Origin: Colwellia psychrerythraea | GTDB taxonomy: Bacteria > Pseudomonadota > Gammaproteobacteria > Enterobacterales > Alteromonadaceae | NCBI RefSeq assembly: GCF_000764185.1 | Contig: NZ_JQEC01000006.1 | Location: 1-64,000 of the forward strand | Direction: 5' to 3' | Length of the DNA stretch: 64,000 nt | Shown here: in pieces, positions 42,799 to 53,100 of the stretch | Position numbering within the stretch: position 1 is the first letter of the stretch | How the letters are laid out: each line of letters begins with the position of its first letter | Translations under genes and position numbers: made by a program | The notes under the pieces: model-generated | What the model saw: only the letters and a program-made list of their open reading frames with translations | The model's database searches: none | Told to the model about the DNA's origin: nothing

Positions 42799-43545
42799 AT
42801 GTTGAAGTCGCTTGTATCTACCCTCTTTTCATTATCCTTGTTATTGCCAAGTTTCTCTTGTTTAGCTGATGATGATGATGCCGCTGTACTATTAAAAAAA
42901 ATGGATGAATTGTTTCGTTCAAAAAGCTCAGTGTCTACCATGAAAATGGAAATTATTACGCCAAACTGGCAACGTACCTTAGAAATGCAAAGCTGGACTA
43001 TAGGCATGGACGATACTTTTATTCGGATATTATCGCCGAGAAAAGACCGTGGTGTAGCTACCTTGAAAAAAAATAAAGAAATGTGGAACTACTTTCCTAA
43101 AATTAACAAGGTGATTAAAGTACCACCATCAATGATGATGGGCTCTTGGATGGGCTCAGATTTCACCAATGATGATTTAGTACGTGAAGTTTCATTAGTT
43201 GAAGAATATCAAGTTTCTAAAATAGCAGAAGGTGAAAACTATCGGCTAACCTTAATACCGAAAAAAGATACTGTTACCGTTTGGGGAAAAATAGAGTTTA
43301 TTGTCAATCAACAAACATTATTGCCGTTAGAGCAAAGTTACTTTAACGAAAAAGGTGACAAGGTTCGTACTATGCTGTTTAGTGATATTAGAGACTTCTC
43401 AGGAAAAAAAATGCCCGCTATTATGACTATGATCCCGCTGAATAAGACGGGCCACAAAACCATCATTGAATATGTTGAAGCAAAATTTGATACTGATATT
43501 GGTGATAATGTATTCACCTTACGCAATTTACAAACGCGTTTTTAA
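42799..43545 (+). CDS. LolA-like outer-membrane lipoprotein-sorting family protein
   Basis: Exported protein of 248 residues (signal peptide MLKSLVSTLFSLSLLLPSFS, cleavage near CLA/DD). The body is of the LolA/LolB-like half-barrel family (COG2834): EIITPNWQRTLEMQSWTIG, DTFIRILSPRKDRGVATLKK and MWNYFPKINKVIKVPPSM. It heads a five-gene set with two FtsX-type permeases and an ATPase, so it probably carries a lipid or lipoprotein across the periplasm. It is not the housekeeping LolA. The cargo is unknown. Confidence 0.8.
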   Translation: MLKSLVSTLFSLSLLLPSFSCLADDDDAAVLLKKMDELFRSKSSVSTMKMEIITPNWQRTLEMQSWTIGMDDTFIRILSPRKDRGVATLKKNKEMWNYFPKINKVIKVPPSMMMGSWMGSDFTNDDLVREVSLVEEYQVSKIAEGENYRLTLIPKKDTVTVWGKIEFIVNQQTLLPLEQSYFNEKGDKVRTMLFSDIRDFSGKKMPAIMTMIPLNKTGHKTIIEYVEAKFDTDIGDNVFTLRNLQTRF

Positions 43546-43610
43546 ATATTATTAAAACATAAATTACAGTAACTCCCAAGTAAGTAAGCACTTATTATGT
43601 AGGTAGTCAA

Positions 43611-44846
43611 ATGTTGATAGTAAAACTAGCCTTTCGAAATATATTACGTAACAGACGCCGCTCATTATTAACATTATTGAGCATGGGTGGCGGTTTTTTC
43701 TTGCTTTGCTTAACCCTTTCTATGTCTGAGGGTAGCTACGCTAATATTATTAATATATTCACTCAAGATCATACTGGTCATGTACAAATTCATAAAGGTA
43801 ACTATCTAGAACGGCCATCTTTATATAAAACCATAAATAATGCCGATGAAATAATAAGTCAATTAGAGCAACAGCCATCGGTATTAGGAATAGCGCCTAG
43901 GATTTATGGGCCTTCACTGGCCTATGGAAAAAATAAAACTGTTCCTGCTCAAGTCGTTGGTATTGATCCTCGGCGCGAAGCTAAAACCACACGTTTGGTA
44001 AATAAAGTAACGGCAGGTCATTATTTAACAAACCAGGTTAATAAAAGCGGTTATTTCCCTGCGATGATAGGCTTTAGTTTGGCCAAAAATCTACAACTTA
44101 AAATTGGTGATGAACTGGTACTTATTTCTCAAGGCATTGATGGCTCTATTGCCAATGACATTTTTGAGATTGTTGCGGTTGTTGGCGATGCCAGCTCTTA
44201 TGAACGTATGAGTGTTTATATTAGTTTATCGGCTATGCGAGAGTTTTTATCAATGCAAGGCGATAACAATAAAGTGCATGAGCTAGCTATTATTTTATCT
44301 AATCAGAGTGAGGCAAGAAGTTTTGCCATGAAAACTCAATCAGCACTTGATAATAAAAGTTTAAGGGTAGCACCATGGCAGGTGGTGGAGTCTTCTTTTT
44401 ATAATAGTATGCAAGCCGATAAAAAAGGCAGTTATGTCTCCATGGGCATTATTATTTTTATAGTATCCATAGGTGTGTTGAATACTATTTTAATGGGCAC
44501 CTTAGAGCGTACCCGTGAATTTGGTGTATTAAAAGCGGTTGGTACTCGTCCTTTATCTGTTTTTAACTTGATCATGTTAGAATCTTTTGTCTTGGCTATT
44601 TTCAGTTGTTTAATTGGTTTAACCTTAGCTTTACCGGTATGTTATTGGTTGGCAAGCAGTGGTATATCAATGCCAGAGCCGATAGATATGGGCGGTATTA
44701 CCTTTGATACAATGTTAGGTGAAGTCAGTTGGTTTGTGGTGTTATTACCAACAATAGTTGTTATTAGCAGTACCCTAATAGTCAGCTTTATTCCGGCTAT
44801 CAGGGCCGCTAAAATATCGCCTTTAAAAGCGTTACAGGCGGTTTAA
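43611..44846 (+). CDS. FtsX/LolCE-type ABC transporter permease, first copy
   Basis: 411 residues in the MacB/LolC layout: N-terminal membrane helix after LAFRNILRNRRRSLLTLLSMGG, a periplasmic domain (about 45-280), and three C-terminal helices (IIIFIVSIGVLNTILMGTLE, LIMLESFVLAIFSCLIGLTL, LLPTIVVISSTLIVSFIPA). The cytoplasmic ending AAKISPLKALQAV is typical. It differs from a drug-type MacB by having no fused ATPase. It lies 3 bases before the second permease. Confidence 0.88.
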   Translation: MLIVKLAFRNILRNRRRSLLTLLSMGGGFFLLCLTLSMSEGSYANIINIFTQDHTGHVQIHKGNYLERPSLYKTINNADEIISQLEQQPSVLGIAPRIYGPSLAYGKNKTVPAQVVGIDPRREAKTTRLVNKVTAGHYLTNQVNKSGYFPAMIGFSLAKNLQLKIGDELVLISQGIDGSIANDIFEIVAVVGDASSYERMSVYISLSAMREFLSMQGDNNKVHELAIILSNQSEARSFAMKTQSALDNKSLRVAPWQVVESSFYNSMQADKKGSYVSMGIIIFIVSIGVLNTILMGTLERTREFGVLKAVGTRPLSVFNLIMLESFVLAIFSCLIGLTLALPVCYWLASSGISMPEPIDMGGITFDTMLGEVSWFVVLLPTIVVISSTLIVSFIPAIRAAKISPLKALQAV

Positions 44847-44848
44847 AT

Positions 44849-46147
44849 ATGACAATACCAACAAAAAAACTAAATAACTCAGTTACAGAATCTAGTAAAT
44901 TACCGAGTCAACAAAATAGCGCTCAAAACACTTTAGTATTACTTTTAGCCAAGCGTAGTATTTTTAGAAATACTCGTAGAACATTACTCACTGTTTTGCT
45001 GATTTCTTGTAGTTTAGCAGCTATATTGTTCACCGATGCTTTTGTACGCGGCATGGTTGAAACTATGGTGAAAATCAGCACACAAACCTTTCTTGGAGAA
45101 GGGCAAATTCATCGAGTGGGTTTTCGTGAGACAAATGATGTTGATTTGTATATTGAAGATACCACTACACTCTATCAGCAACTTAACTCCATCGTAGAAA
45201 TTGAAGCGTTTTCGCCAAGGGTATTAACAGGCGCAATGACTTCTTCTTCTGAGAATGTTGCTTCAGCAATTGTTTATGGCGTGGATGCTATAAAAGAAGC
45301 ACAGGTTAGTAAACTAAAGCTAGCTTTGGTTCAAGGGGATTATTTATCAGGTATTGATGGCGAAATAATTATTGGAGAACAGCTTGCTGATTTATTAGAA
45401 ATTAGTTTAGGTGATCGGTTAGTTGTTACTGTTTCAGAGGCACATGCGGGTGATTTATCACAAGCTTTATTTCGGGTATCAGGCTTATTTCGCTTTAATG
45501 AAAGAAGCATGGATATAGGCATGACATTTATTAATTTGTCACAAGCCCAGAAATTATTAAATATAAATGGCGTACATGAAATTGCATTACGGCTGCAAAA
45601 TTTAGATCAAGCGAATGATAAAAGTTTAGGGCTTTGGCAAACATTTAATAACGACATTATTGAAACGTTAAGCTGGCAAGAATTAATACCACAACTTAGC
45701 AGTATGTTAGCTATGACTAAGTATTCCACACTTATAGTTTCAATTATTATGTATATTTTGGTGTGTTTAGGTTTAATCAATACCATGTTTATGTCTATTT
45801 TCGAACGACAAACCGAGTTCGGTATTTTATTGGCCATCGGAACACGTCCTAAGCAGCTATTCTATCAAATAATGTTGGAAGGCTTTTTTATTGGCGTATT
45901 AAGTGTTACTGCGGGTTTATTCATGGCCTTTATCTTTTGTTATTGGGGTTCTATTGTAGGTATTGATTATTCAGAATTAGAAATGTCAGGAATGACCTTA
46001 AATGAGCCTATTTATTTAATACTAGATGTTAGTAGTTTTGCCAGCATGGCTCTTGCAACTTTAGCTGTTACTTTGCTTGCTAGTTTATACCCAGCCTTTC
46101 ATGCGGCGGCTTTACAGCCTTCTTTTGCCATGCGAAAAACTCTTTAG
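44849..46147 (+). CDS. FtsX/LolCE-type ABC transporter permease, second copy
   Basis: 432 residues, same layout as the gene before it: LAKRSIFRNTRRTLLTVLLI, one helix, periplasmic domain, three helices, and the end FHAAALQPSFAMRKTL. An N-terminal extension of about 30 polar residues precedes the first helix. Two different permeases plus one ATPase suggest a LolCDE-like heterodimer. The start is ATG 3 bases after the previous stop, so translation is coupled. Confidence 0.88.
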   Translation: MTIPTKKLNNSVTESSKLPSQQNSAQNTLVLLLAKRSIFRNTRRTLLTVLLISCSLAAILFTDAFVRGMVETMVKISTQTFLGEGQIHRVGFRETNDVDLYIEDTTTLYQQLNSIVEIEAFSPRVLTGAMTSSSENVASAIVYGVDAIKEAQVSKLKLALVQGDYLSGIDGEIIIGEQLADLLEISLGDRLVVTVSEAHAGDLSQALFRVSGLFRFNERSMDIGMTFINLSQAQKLLNINGVHEIALRLQNLDQANDKSLGLWQTFNNDIIETLSWQELIPQLSSMLAMTKYSTLIVSIIMYILVCLGLINTMFMSIFERQTEFGILLAIGTRPKQLFYQIMLEGFFIGVLSVTAGLFMAFIFCYWGSIVGIDYSELEMSGMTLNEPIYLILDVSSFASMALATLAVTLLASLYPAFHAAALQPSFAMRKTL

Positions 46148-46201
46148 CGAGTAAATTGGTTAATAAATAATAAAATACTAAGTAAATAGGAAATAATGTA
46201 G

Positions 46202-46942
46202 ATGACAACTCAAGTTGATATTGCAGGCATCACTCCTGAGGTGATAGTTAGCCAAAAAACAGTCATAGAAACAACTTTATTATGTAGAGAATTTGGCCGC
46301 GGTGATACCTTAGTTAAAGCGCTGACAGATGCCAATATAATTATAGAACGCGGTGAGTTCACTGCTATTATTGGTCCTTCGGGCTCTGGCAAAACTAGCT
46401 TGTTACAATTAATGGGCGGCTTAGATAATCCAAGTTCTGGGGATGTATTGTTAGATAATAAAAATATTAGCCTTATGACAGGTACTGAGCTATCTGATTT
46501 TAGACGCGATCATATTGGTTTTATTTTTCAAGCCTATAACTTAATACCTGTATTGAGTGCGAGAGAAAACATTGAATACATTATGTTGCTACAAGGCATA
46601 CCTACAGCTGAACGAAACCAACGTGTTGATAATATTATGCATGCCGTTGGCTTAAAAGGACTAGGGGATCGTCGCCCTGCTGAGTTATCTGGTGGACAAC
46701 AGCAGCGTGTCGCTGTCGCAAGGGCTATGGTGTCGAAACCAAGTATTATTTTAGCGGATGAACCAACAGCAAACCTAGACTCTAAAACAGGATCTGACTT
46801 ACTCGATATGATGAAAGAGTTAAATGAGCAACAAAATATGACCTTTGTTTTTTCAACTCATGATCCTAAAATAATGGAGCGTGCAAGACGTATTATACGT
46901 CTTGTTGATGGCTGTGTTGTTGATGATGAGCGCAGAGATTAA
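46202..46942 (+). CDS. ABC transporter ATP-binding protein (LolD/MacB type)
   Basis: 246 residues. Walker A GPSGSGKT (58-65), Q-loop FIFQAYNL (about 108-114), signature LSGGQ (162-166), Walker B IILADEP (182-188) and H-loop STHD. Closest in style to LolD/MacB ATPases (PVLSARENIEY). Ribosome site AGGAAAT. It energises the two permeases upstream; its stop overlaps the start of the barrel gene by one base. Confidence 0.92.
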   Translation: MTTQVDIAGITPEVIVSQKTVIETTLLCREFGRGDTLVKALTDANIIIERGEFTAIIGPSGSGKTSLLQLMGGLDNPSSGDVLLDNKNISLMTGTELSDFRRDHIGFIFQAYNLIPVLSARENIEYIMLLQGIPTAERNQRVDNIMHAVGLKGLGDRRPAELSGGQQQRVAVARAMVSKPSIILADEPTANLDSKTGSDLLDMMKELNEQQNMTFVFSTHDPKIMERARRIIRLVDGCVVDDERRD

Positions 46943-48330
46943 TGTCAGTAAATAAAGCTTATTTAGCTTTAACCTTTTTTTTTGCTTCAGCCCTCCCCTT
47001 ACCTATTAACGCTTATGCGGAAAGCTTTTCATTTAGTGGTTATCTGAAAAGCTATGCGTTGGCGCAAGACAGTATTCCCATTAAACAAATGCCTATTGAA
47101 GATAATAGCATTGCGAGTATCACTAATAATGCTGAGCAAGGTCAAACATCATCAATACCAGCTAACTTTCAATCCCAAAATGCTTTACGTTTAATGGCAT
47201 CTTACTTATCGTCGAGCAAAGGGAATGTAGAAATAGATTATGAAATACAGCCATTGTATTTTTCAAATAGTGATATGGCTGGTTACTATAACCAGGATAA
47301 CTTAGCTTCGATTAGTGGCACAGTGTCTTTGGCTAATAATCAATATCGTTATAAAGACCTTAATGCGGTACTGACTGATATTGGTAATAATGGTGTGGTT
47401 TTACAAAATCTTGACCGCTTTAATTATCAATATAGCAATCAATATGGGGATTTGACCATTGGCCGTCAAGTATTATCATTTGGCTCAGCTCGCTTTATTA
47501 ACCCTACCGATATTTTTATCCCCTTTGCCATCCAAACACTAAACCAAGAATACCGAGTTGGTATTGATGTTATTCGTTATAAAGCTGATGTGGGTGATTT
47601 TGCTGTGGTAGATATGGGCTTGGTCATTGGTGAGGGTGGAAAAAAGCAGAACATTGCCGCTTTTTTACGTGGTAAAAATTCTCTTAGTGGTAATGATATT
47701 GAGCTAATCGCAATTATTCTTGATGATGCCTGGTTAGTAGGCGGTGGTATTGAACGAGCGATAGGTGACTTTGGTTTTTGGTTTGAGGCTGCTTTTATGG
47801 ATTGGCAACAAAGCGATACTTCTGAAAGTCACAATGCTGAAGGTTTATCTACGAATCCCCTAACTCCTATTGAAACGGTCCCTTATAGTGAAAGTTATTG
47901 GCGTAGCTCTATAGGCTCTGATTATGCGCTAAATGAAGATGTAATTATTATGATCGAGTATCACTATAATGGTGCTGGTAGTAATAACACCGATGATTAC
48001 ACTAAACTTGCCACACAAGCACCCTATCAGAAAGCTGGCGTGTATTTATATGGTCAGCACTATATCGTTCCCGCTTTGACTTGGTTGGCTTCACCGCTTG
48101 TATCTGTGAACGCTAGCGCCTTTTATAATGTTAGTGATAGTTCAGTATTTTTGACTCTTAGTAGTGAAACCAGTTGGAGTGATAATGTATATTCTGATTT
48201 TGGTGTTTATGTAAGTCACGGTGAGTCAATGATTTATCAAGGCAGCAGTGACAATGTTAATTATTCTTTTGGTTCTGAATTTGGTGCTTACCCTCTAAGT
48301 ATTTATGCCAGCTTAAGGTATTATTTTTAA
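46942..48330 (+). CDS. Putative outer-membrane beta-barrel protein of the ABC cluster
   Basis: 462 residues with a signal peptide (to about residue 27, NAYA/ES) and an amphipathic beta pattern throughout, starting FSFSGYLKSYALAQD and ending SIYASLRYYF with a terminal Phe, the BAM signal. Segments such as DLTIGRQVLSFGSARFINP recall porins of the DUF1302/alginate-export style, but I cannot assign a family. Coupled by a TAATG overlap to the ATPase gene, so probably the outer-membrane part of the same system. Confidence 0.75.
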   Translation: MSVNKAYLALTFFFASALPLPINAYAESFSFSGYLKSYALAQDSIPIKQMPIEDNSIASITNNAEQGQTSSIPANFQSQNALRLMASYLSSSKGNVEIDYEIQPLYFSNSDMAGYYNQDNLASISGTVSLANNQYRYKDLNAVLTDIGNNGVVLQNLDRFNYQYSNQYGDLTIGRQVLSFGSARFINPTDIFIPFAIQTLNQEYRVGIDVIRYKADVGDFAVVDMGLVIGEGGKKQNIAAFLRGKNSLSGNDIELIAIILDDAWLVGGGIERAIGDFGFWFEAAFMDWQQSDTSESHNAEGLSTNPLTPIETVPYSESYWRSSIGSDYALNEDVIIMIEYHYNGAGSNNTDDYTKLATQAPYQKAGVYLYGQHYIVPALTWLASPLVSVNASAFYNVSDSSVFLTLSSETSWSDNVYSDFGVYVSHGESMIYQGSSDNVNYSFGSEFGAYPLSIYASLRYYF

Positions 48331-48442
48331 TGAAGTTTTGTAAAAAATAGCATGAAAGAGTAAAAAATGACCATTACCATCTTTGAATTAACATTTTTTT
48401 AACGTAAAGTATGAAATAGTTATTTCTTTCAAGGATGAATTT

Positions 48443-48622
48443 ATGCAAGAACTACCACCACTAACCTTAGTTAAAACCTGGCTTGAAGTTGCCAAAAAAC
48501 TCGACCTTCCCATCAATGTACGTGAAAAACGTAGTAAATTACTTACCTACTATTTTGGCTCTATTAGCCAAGCAGAATGTTATGTAGAAGATAATGATGA
48601 TTATCGTCAATTAGTCTCTTAG
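48443..48622 (+). CDS. Small conserved-looking protein, 59 residues
   Basis: Begins MQELPPLTLVKTWLEVAKKL, continues DLPINVREKRSKLLTYYFGS and ends ISQAECYVEDNDDYRQLVS. The ribosome site AAGGAT is 9 bases before ATG. The composition is that of a folded soluble helical protein, and no rival frame exists. No family is recognised. It stands alone between the ABC cluster and the tRNA gene, and is easily missed because of its length. Confidence 0.7.
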   Translation: MQELPPLTLVKTWLEVAKKLDLPINVREKRSKLLTYYFGSISQAECYVEDNDDYRQLVS

Positions 48623-48681
48623 TTTTGAAACTTAGCTCAAAAATAGAGTTGTCTGTTATTTAAAATACAGATGAAAAAAAT

Positions 48682-48693
48682 CGCCTTGAGGCG
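48682..48693 (-). terminator. Terminator of the tRNA-Arg gene
   Basis: On the minus strand CGCC-TCAA-GGCG followed by ATTTTTTT, about 80 bases after the tRNA. The stem is short but the loop and T-run are classic. Confidence 0.65.
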
Positions 48694-48771
48694 CTTTAAC
48701 ATGACAGAGTAGGCTCGGGAAATATATTTAAATAATATTACCTAAAATAGTACAGGGATTTAAGGGGGGAA

Positions 48772-48848
48772 TGGCCCACCCGACAGGAGTCGAACCTGTG
48801 ACCTCGCCCTCCGGAGGGGCGCGCTCTATCCAGCTGAGCTACGGGTGG
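48772..48848 (-). tRNA. tRNA-Arg (anticodon CCG)
   Basis: 77 bases with encoded CCA. Acceptor CCACCCG pairs with CGGGTGG; D-arm GCTCAGCTGGATAGAGC; anticodon stem CGCCC/GGGCG with loop CTCCGGA (anticodon CCG); T-arm ACAGG-TTCGACT-CCTGT. Closely like E. coli tRNA-Arg(CCG), which reads CGG. No integrated element is seen at its 3' end. Confidence 0.96.
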
Positions 48849-49076
48849 ATTATAGATAAAAAGTATTAGCTTTAATCTTGCATCAATGAATGCGCGGCAA
48901 ATACTATAATTTATCAATATACTTGTCTAGCTAAGATGGCAAAATACCTGAACTAGAGGTTGTTTTAATAACTTACTAGGTTTTTCTAAGCCGCTATTTT
49001 TTTTAATTATGTACTTTAGCGAGAAAACTGCCTAAAGTTATGAATACCCTATTAAAATTTTGGTTATATTTTAAAA

Positions 49077-50141
49077 ATGAAACCACGTATTCTCGGGTTG
49101 TTTTTATCACGAATTGAGCCAGTTTTTATTATAACTTTGCTTCTTGTCAGTACGTCATTAATTACGCCCTCCTATGCACAACAGCTTGAAACTAAAACCA
49201 TTAAAGTTAAACCTATCGTTAAGGAAATTAACCGCACTGGCAAAGTTGCCTTTAAGCGAACCTTAAATTTATCTTTTAAAAGTAATGGCTACCTTGAAGA
49301 AATTAATGTTGATGAAGGGGATAGTTTTACTAAAGGTCAGTTGTTAGCTGAGCTCGATAGTGCAGAACTGATTGCAGAGAAAAATGCCAGTTATGCGCGC
49401 TTATTGCAGGCAAAAAGAGATGTTAAGCGCATTAATACTTTGCTCAGAAAAAATTTAAGCTCTCAACAAGCACTAGATAATGCTGAAACATTGGTTGAAA
49501 CAACACGTGCTAGTCATAAAGTGGCAGCATATAACCTGTCGAAAGCACAATTATATGCTCCTTTTGATGGTGTTGTAATAACAAGGTTTACCGAAGCGGG
49601 AGAATTGCAAAGCCCTAATCAAAGTGCATTACAAATAGCTGCGATAGAAAACAATTTAGTAGTGCGAGTCGCGCTAACCGCAAATGAGGTGAAATTAGTT
49701 AAATTACAGCAGAAAGTTAATGTTAATTTACCTCAGTTTGGAGTGGTTAAGGGGAGAGTAAGTAAAGTCCCAGCGATTGCAGATCAACAAAGCCATTTGT
49801 TTACTATTGAAGTTTTATTATCAGGCTTAACAACGAGTCAAGTTGTTGTTGGTCAATTAGCGCATATGTTGACTGATGTAATTACGGATACCCTTGCCTA
49901 TCGTTTACCTATATCAGCTCTTAATAGTGTTGATAGCAAAGGAAGAGCGTTAATTATGGTATTAGGTGTTAATTCAACTCAAGCTGATAAATATAAACAG
50001 CAAGCATACGTTATCAAACAGCTCTCCAATAAATATATCTATTTATCTGCTCAGCAAGGCTCCCTGCCCTTGACCGTTGTCACACGAGGTTGGCAACATA
50101 TTGCTTTAATTGAAAGAAAGCAGCTAGATGAAAATCAATAG
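49077..50141 (+). CDS. RND efflux periplasmic adaptor subunit
   Basis: Membrane-fusion protein of 354 residues. N-terminal membrane segment/signal (IEPVFIITLLLVSTSLITPSYA), a biotinyl-lipoyl segment (GYLEEINVDEGDSFTKGQLLAELD), a short alpha-hairpin (about 98-145), the second lipoyl half (AQLYAPFDGVVITRFTEAGE) and beta-barrel domain. It links the inner-membrane pump downstream to an outer-membrane channel not encoded here. The ribosome site is poor. Confidence 0.9.
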   Translation: MKPRILGLFLSRIEPVFIITLLLVSTSLITPSYAQQLETKTIKVKPIVKEINRTGKVAFKRTLNLSFKSNGYLEEINVDEGDSFTKGQLLAELDSAELIAEKNASYARLLQAKRDVKRINTLLRKNLSSQQALDNAETLVETTRASHKVAAYNLSKAQLYAPFDGVVITRFTEAGELQSPNQSALQIAAIENNLVVRVALTANEVKLVKLQQKVNVNLPQFGVVKGRVSKVPAIADQQSHLFTIEVLLSGLTTSQVVVGQLAHMLTDVITDTLAYRLPISALNSVDSKGRALIMVLGVNSTQADKYKQQAYVIKQLSNKYIYLSAQQGSLPLTVVTRGWQHIALIERKQLDENQ

Positions 50142-50154
50142 AGGGAAATAAGTA

Positions 50155-53100
50155 ATGAAACTCCCTAGGCTTGCCATAGATAATGCCCAGTTCACTTTAA
50201 CTATTATGTTGTTAATGGTTCTGGTTGGTGTGGTGTCTTATTTAAATATGCCTCGTTCTGAAGATCCACAGTTTGACTTGCCAGTAACCTTAATTGAAGT
50301 GGTTTATCCCGGGGCTTCTCCTAGTGATATTGAGACATTAGTGGTTGATCCCCTTGAGCAAGAAATTACTGATATAGAAAACATCAAAAAAATTGAAGCC
50401 AAAATCCATAATGGCGCCGTTAGAATTACCATAGATTTTCTTTATGGTACAGATGCTGAAGCGGCGTTTAATAAAGTAAAGCAGGCAGTATCAACGGTAA
50501 GGCCTAATTTACCTGCAGGCATTGCCCAATTATTAGTGTTAAAAGCAACACCAAGCAGTGTAGCAATTATGCAATTGGCTTTGTGGTCAGAGCCAACTGA
50601 CTACAAAACCATGGAGTTACATGCCAAATTACTAGAAAAGCGCTTAGAAACCATAGCCAGTGTCCGTAAAGCAAGCATTTGGGGGTATCCTAGGCAAATT
50701 GTTGCTGTAGATATTAATTTGGTGTTAATAAAACACTATGGCTTAGCACTCACTGACATTACTCAGATATTGCAAGGTAGAGCAAAAAATATTACCCCTG
50801 GTTTTGTTGATGCTAACACGCGACGTTTTAATGTTAAGGCAAGTGGTAATTTCACTCAATTAGTTGATATCGAAAATACCATTATTAGTAATAGTAGTAT
50901 GATCAGTGCCTATGGTCTGTTAAAGATTAAAGATGTTGCTAGTGTGAGTTTTTCCGATGCAGAGCCAAGCTATTTAGCTTATTTTGATGATATTCCAGCG
51001 ATATTCATCACGGTTGAGCAACGAGAGAAAACTAATATTTTTGTTTTAACTGAACAAATAAATCAAGAGCTTGAACATTTTAAACAAAACTTGCCAAGCA
51101 ACCTTAAGATCGACAAATTATTTCAACAAGCCGATAGCGTAAATATTCGTGTTAATGGCTTTTTTGATAATTTAACGCAAGGACTAATAATTGTCGGTTT
51201 GATGGCCCTACTCTTTTTAGGTATTCGTGAAGCCTTAGTGGTGATTATCGCTATTCCTATATCTTTTATGATGGCTATTGGTTGGCTGGATTTTAGTGGT
51301 TATGGCTTACAGCAAATGTCGATCGTTGGTTTAATAATAGCGTTAGGTTTGTTGGTGGATAACGCTATTGTGGTAACCGAGAGTATTCATAGAGAAAAGA
51401 AACTAGGCAAAGATATAAAAACAGCTGCGGCAAATGGCACTAGTAAGGTGGCTTGGGCTATAGCTAGTGGCACAATTACTACTATGTTAGCGTTTTTACC
51501 AATGTTGATGATTCAAAGTAATACCGGTGATTTTATTCGTTCAATGCCAGTTACTGTGGTTTTAGTATTATTTGCCTCGTTATTGGTGGCATTAACGTTA
51601 ACACCATTATTAGCCAGTAAATTACTTGTAGCTATTGAGCAAGACACTAAACCTAAAGTCTTTAAAGTTAATACCCTACAGCATTACCTAAATATATTTG
51701 CTGAAAAAAGTTATGCCAATACTTTAACAGTATTAATGCGTAATAAAGTCATTGTTATTATCATTAGTTTATTGCTTTTAGTTGCCATGTTTTCTTTGTT
51801 TGCGCAAGTAGGGGTTAGCTTATTTCCAAAAGCTGAAAAACCGATGATATTAATTAATGTTAGCACTCCAGCAAATTCATCGTTAGCTCATACTGACAAG
51901 GTTCTTCAGCAAGTGCGTCAGCATGTTAAGAAATATACTCTAGTTGACAAAGTTGCGCTTAATATCGGTAATGCTAACCCACGTATTTATTATAATGAGG
52001 TGCCTAAGCGTGGCATGATCCGTTTTGGTCAAGCTTTACTGGTCTTAAAGGCCTATCAAGCGGATGATGTAACAAAGCTGGTGAAAAACTTACGTGATGA
52101 TTTTAATCAATGGCAGCAGGCGGAAATAACCATTAAAGAGTTTACTCAAGGTCCTGTTACTGATCAAGTTATTGCCATTCGTTTATTAAGTGAGTCGTTA
52201 ATTGATTTAGAAAAAGTTGCTAATCATTTGGCGGCACAAATGCGTCAGATATCAGGAGTAGTGAATATTGATAACCCCATTGGTATGGCAAATGCCGAAT
52301 TGGCGCTAAGCATTAATTATCAACAAGCAGCATTAAGTGGTGTGAGCATAGAGCGATTAGATAATACTATTAGCACCATTTTATCAGGCACTACCATTGG
52401 TCAGTTTAATGATATCAATGGCGAAGACTATCCAATTTTGGTTCGCCGTAACAACCCTAATATTGATAGTTTATCGGCAATAGAAGTTAGTAATAATCAA
52501 GGTGTGGCAATTCCACTGGAGCAGTTAGCGACAATGGAGTTAAAAAAAGGTGGTAGTGATTTTTTTCATTATCAAAAGTTACGTATGGCTAAAGTTTCTG
52601 CTGATGTAGAGACAGGTTATTCAGTAGGTGAAATTACTCATGAATTGGTGAATTACCTTGAGCGGTATGATTTACCTAAAGGTATGTATTTCACTTTAGG
52701 TGGTGAAGAAGAATCAAGACAAAAAACTTTTGCGGGTTTAACGCAAGTAATGTTAATTACAGCGATGGGAATTTTTGCCGTATTAGTGTTGCAGTTTAAA
52801 TCAATATTACAACCTATGATTATTTTTAGTTCAATTCCTTTTGCTATGGCTGGCTCTGTTATAGGGTTGTATTTGACAGGTTTATCTTTTTCTATGATGG
52901 CTTTTGTTGGTCTGATTAGTTTATTTGGTATTGTAGTTAACAATGCTATTATTTTAATTGATAGCACCAACGTTAACTTGAAGTTGGGCTTAGATAGACG
53001 TTCAGCCATACTAAAATCTAGCGCTGAGCGTTTTACACCAATACTATTAACCACATTAACAACTATTGGTGGCCTAATTCCATTAACTTTATTTGGAGGA

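Noticed and set aside
48772-48848. tRNA-Arg as an integration site for a mobile element
   Set aside because: No integrase gene, no repeat of the tRNA 3' end and no foreign-looking cargo nearby.
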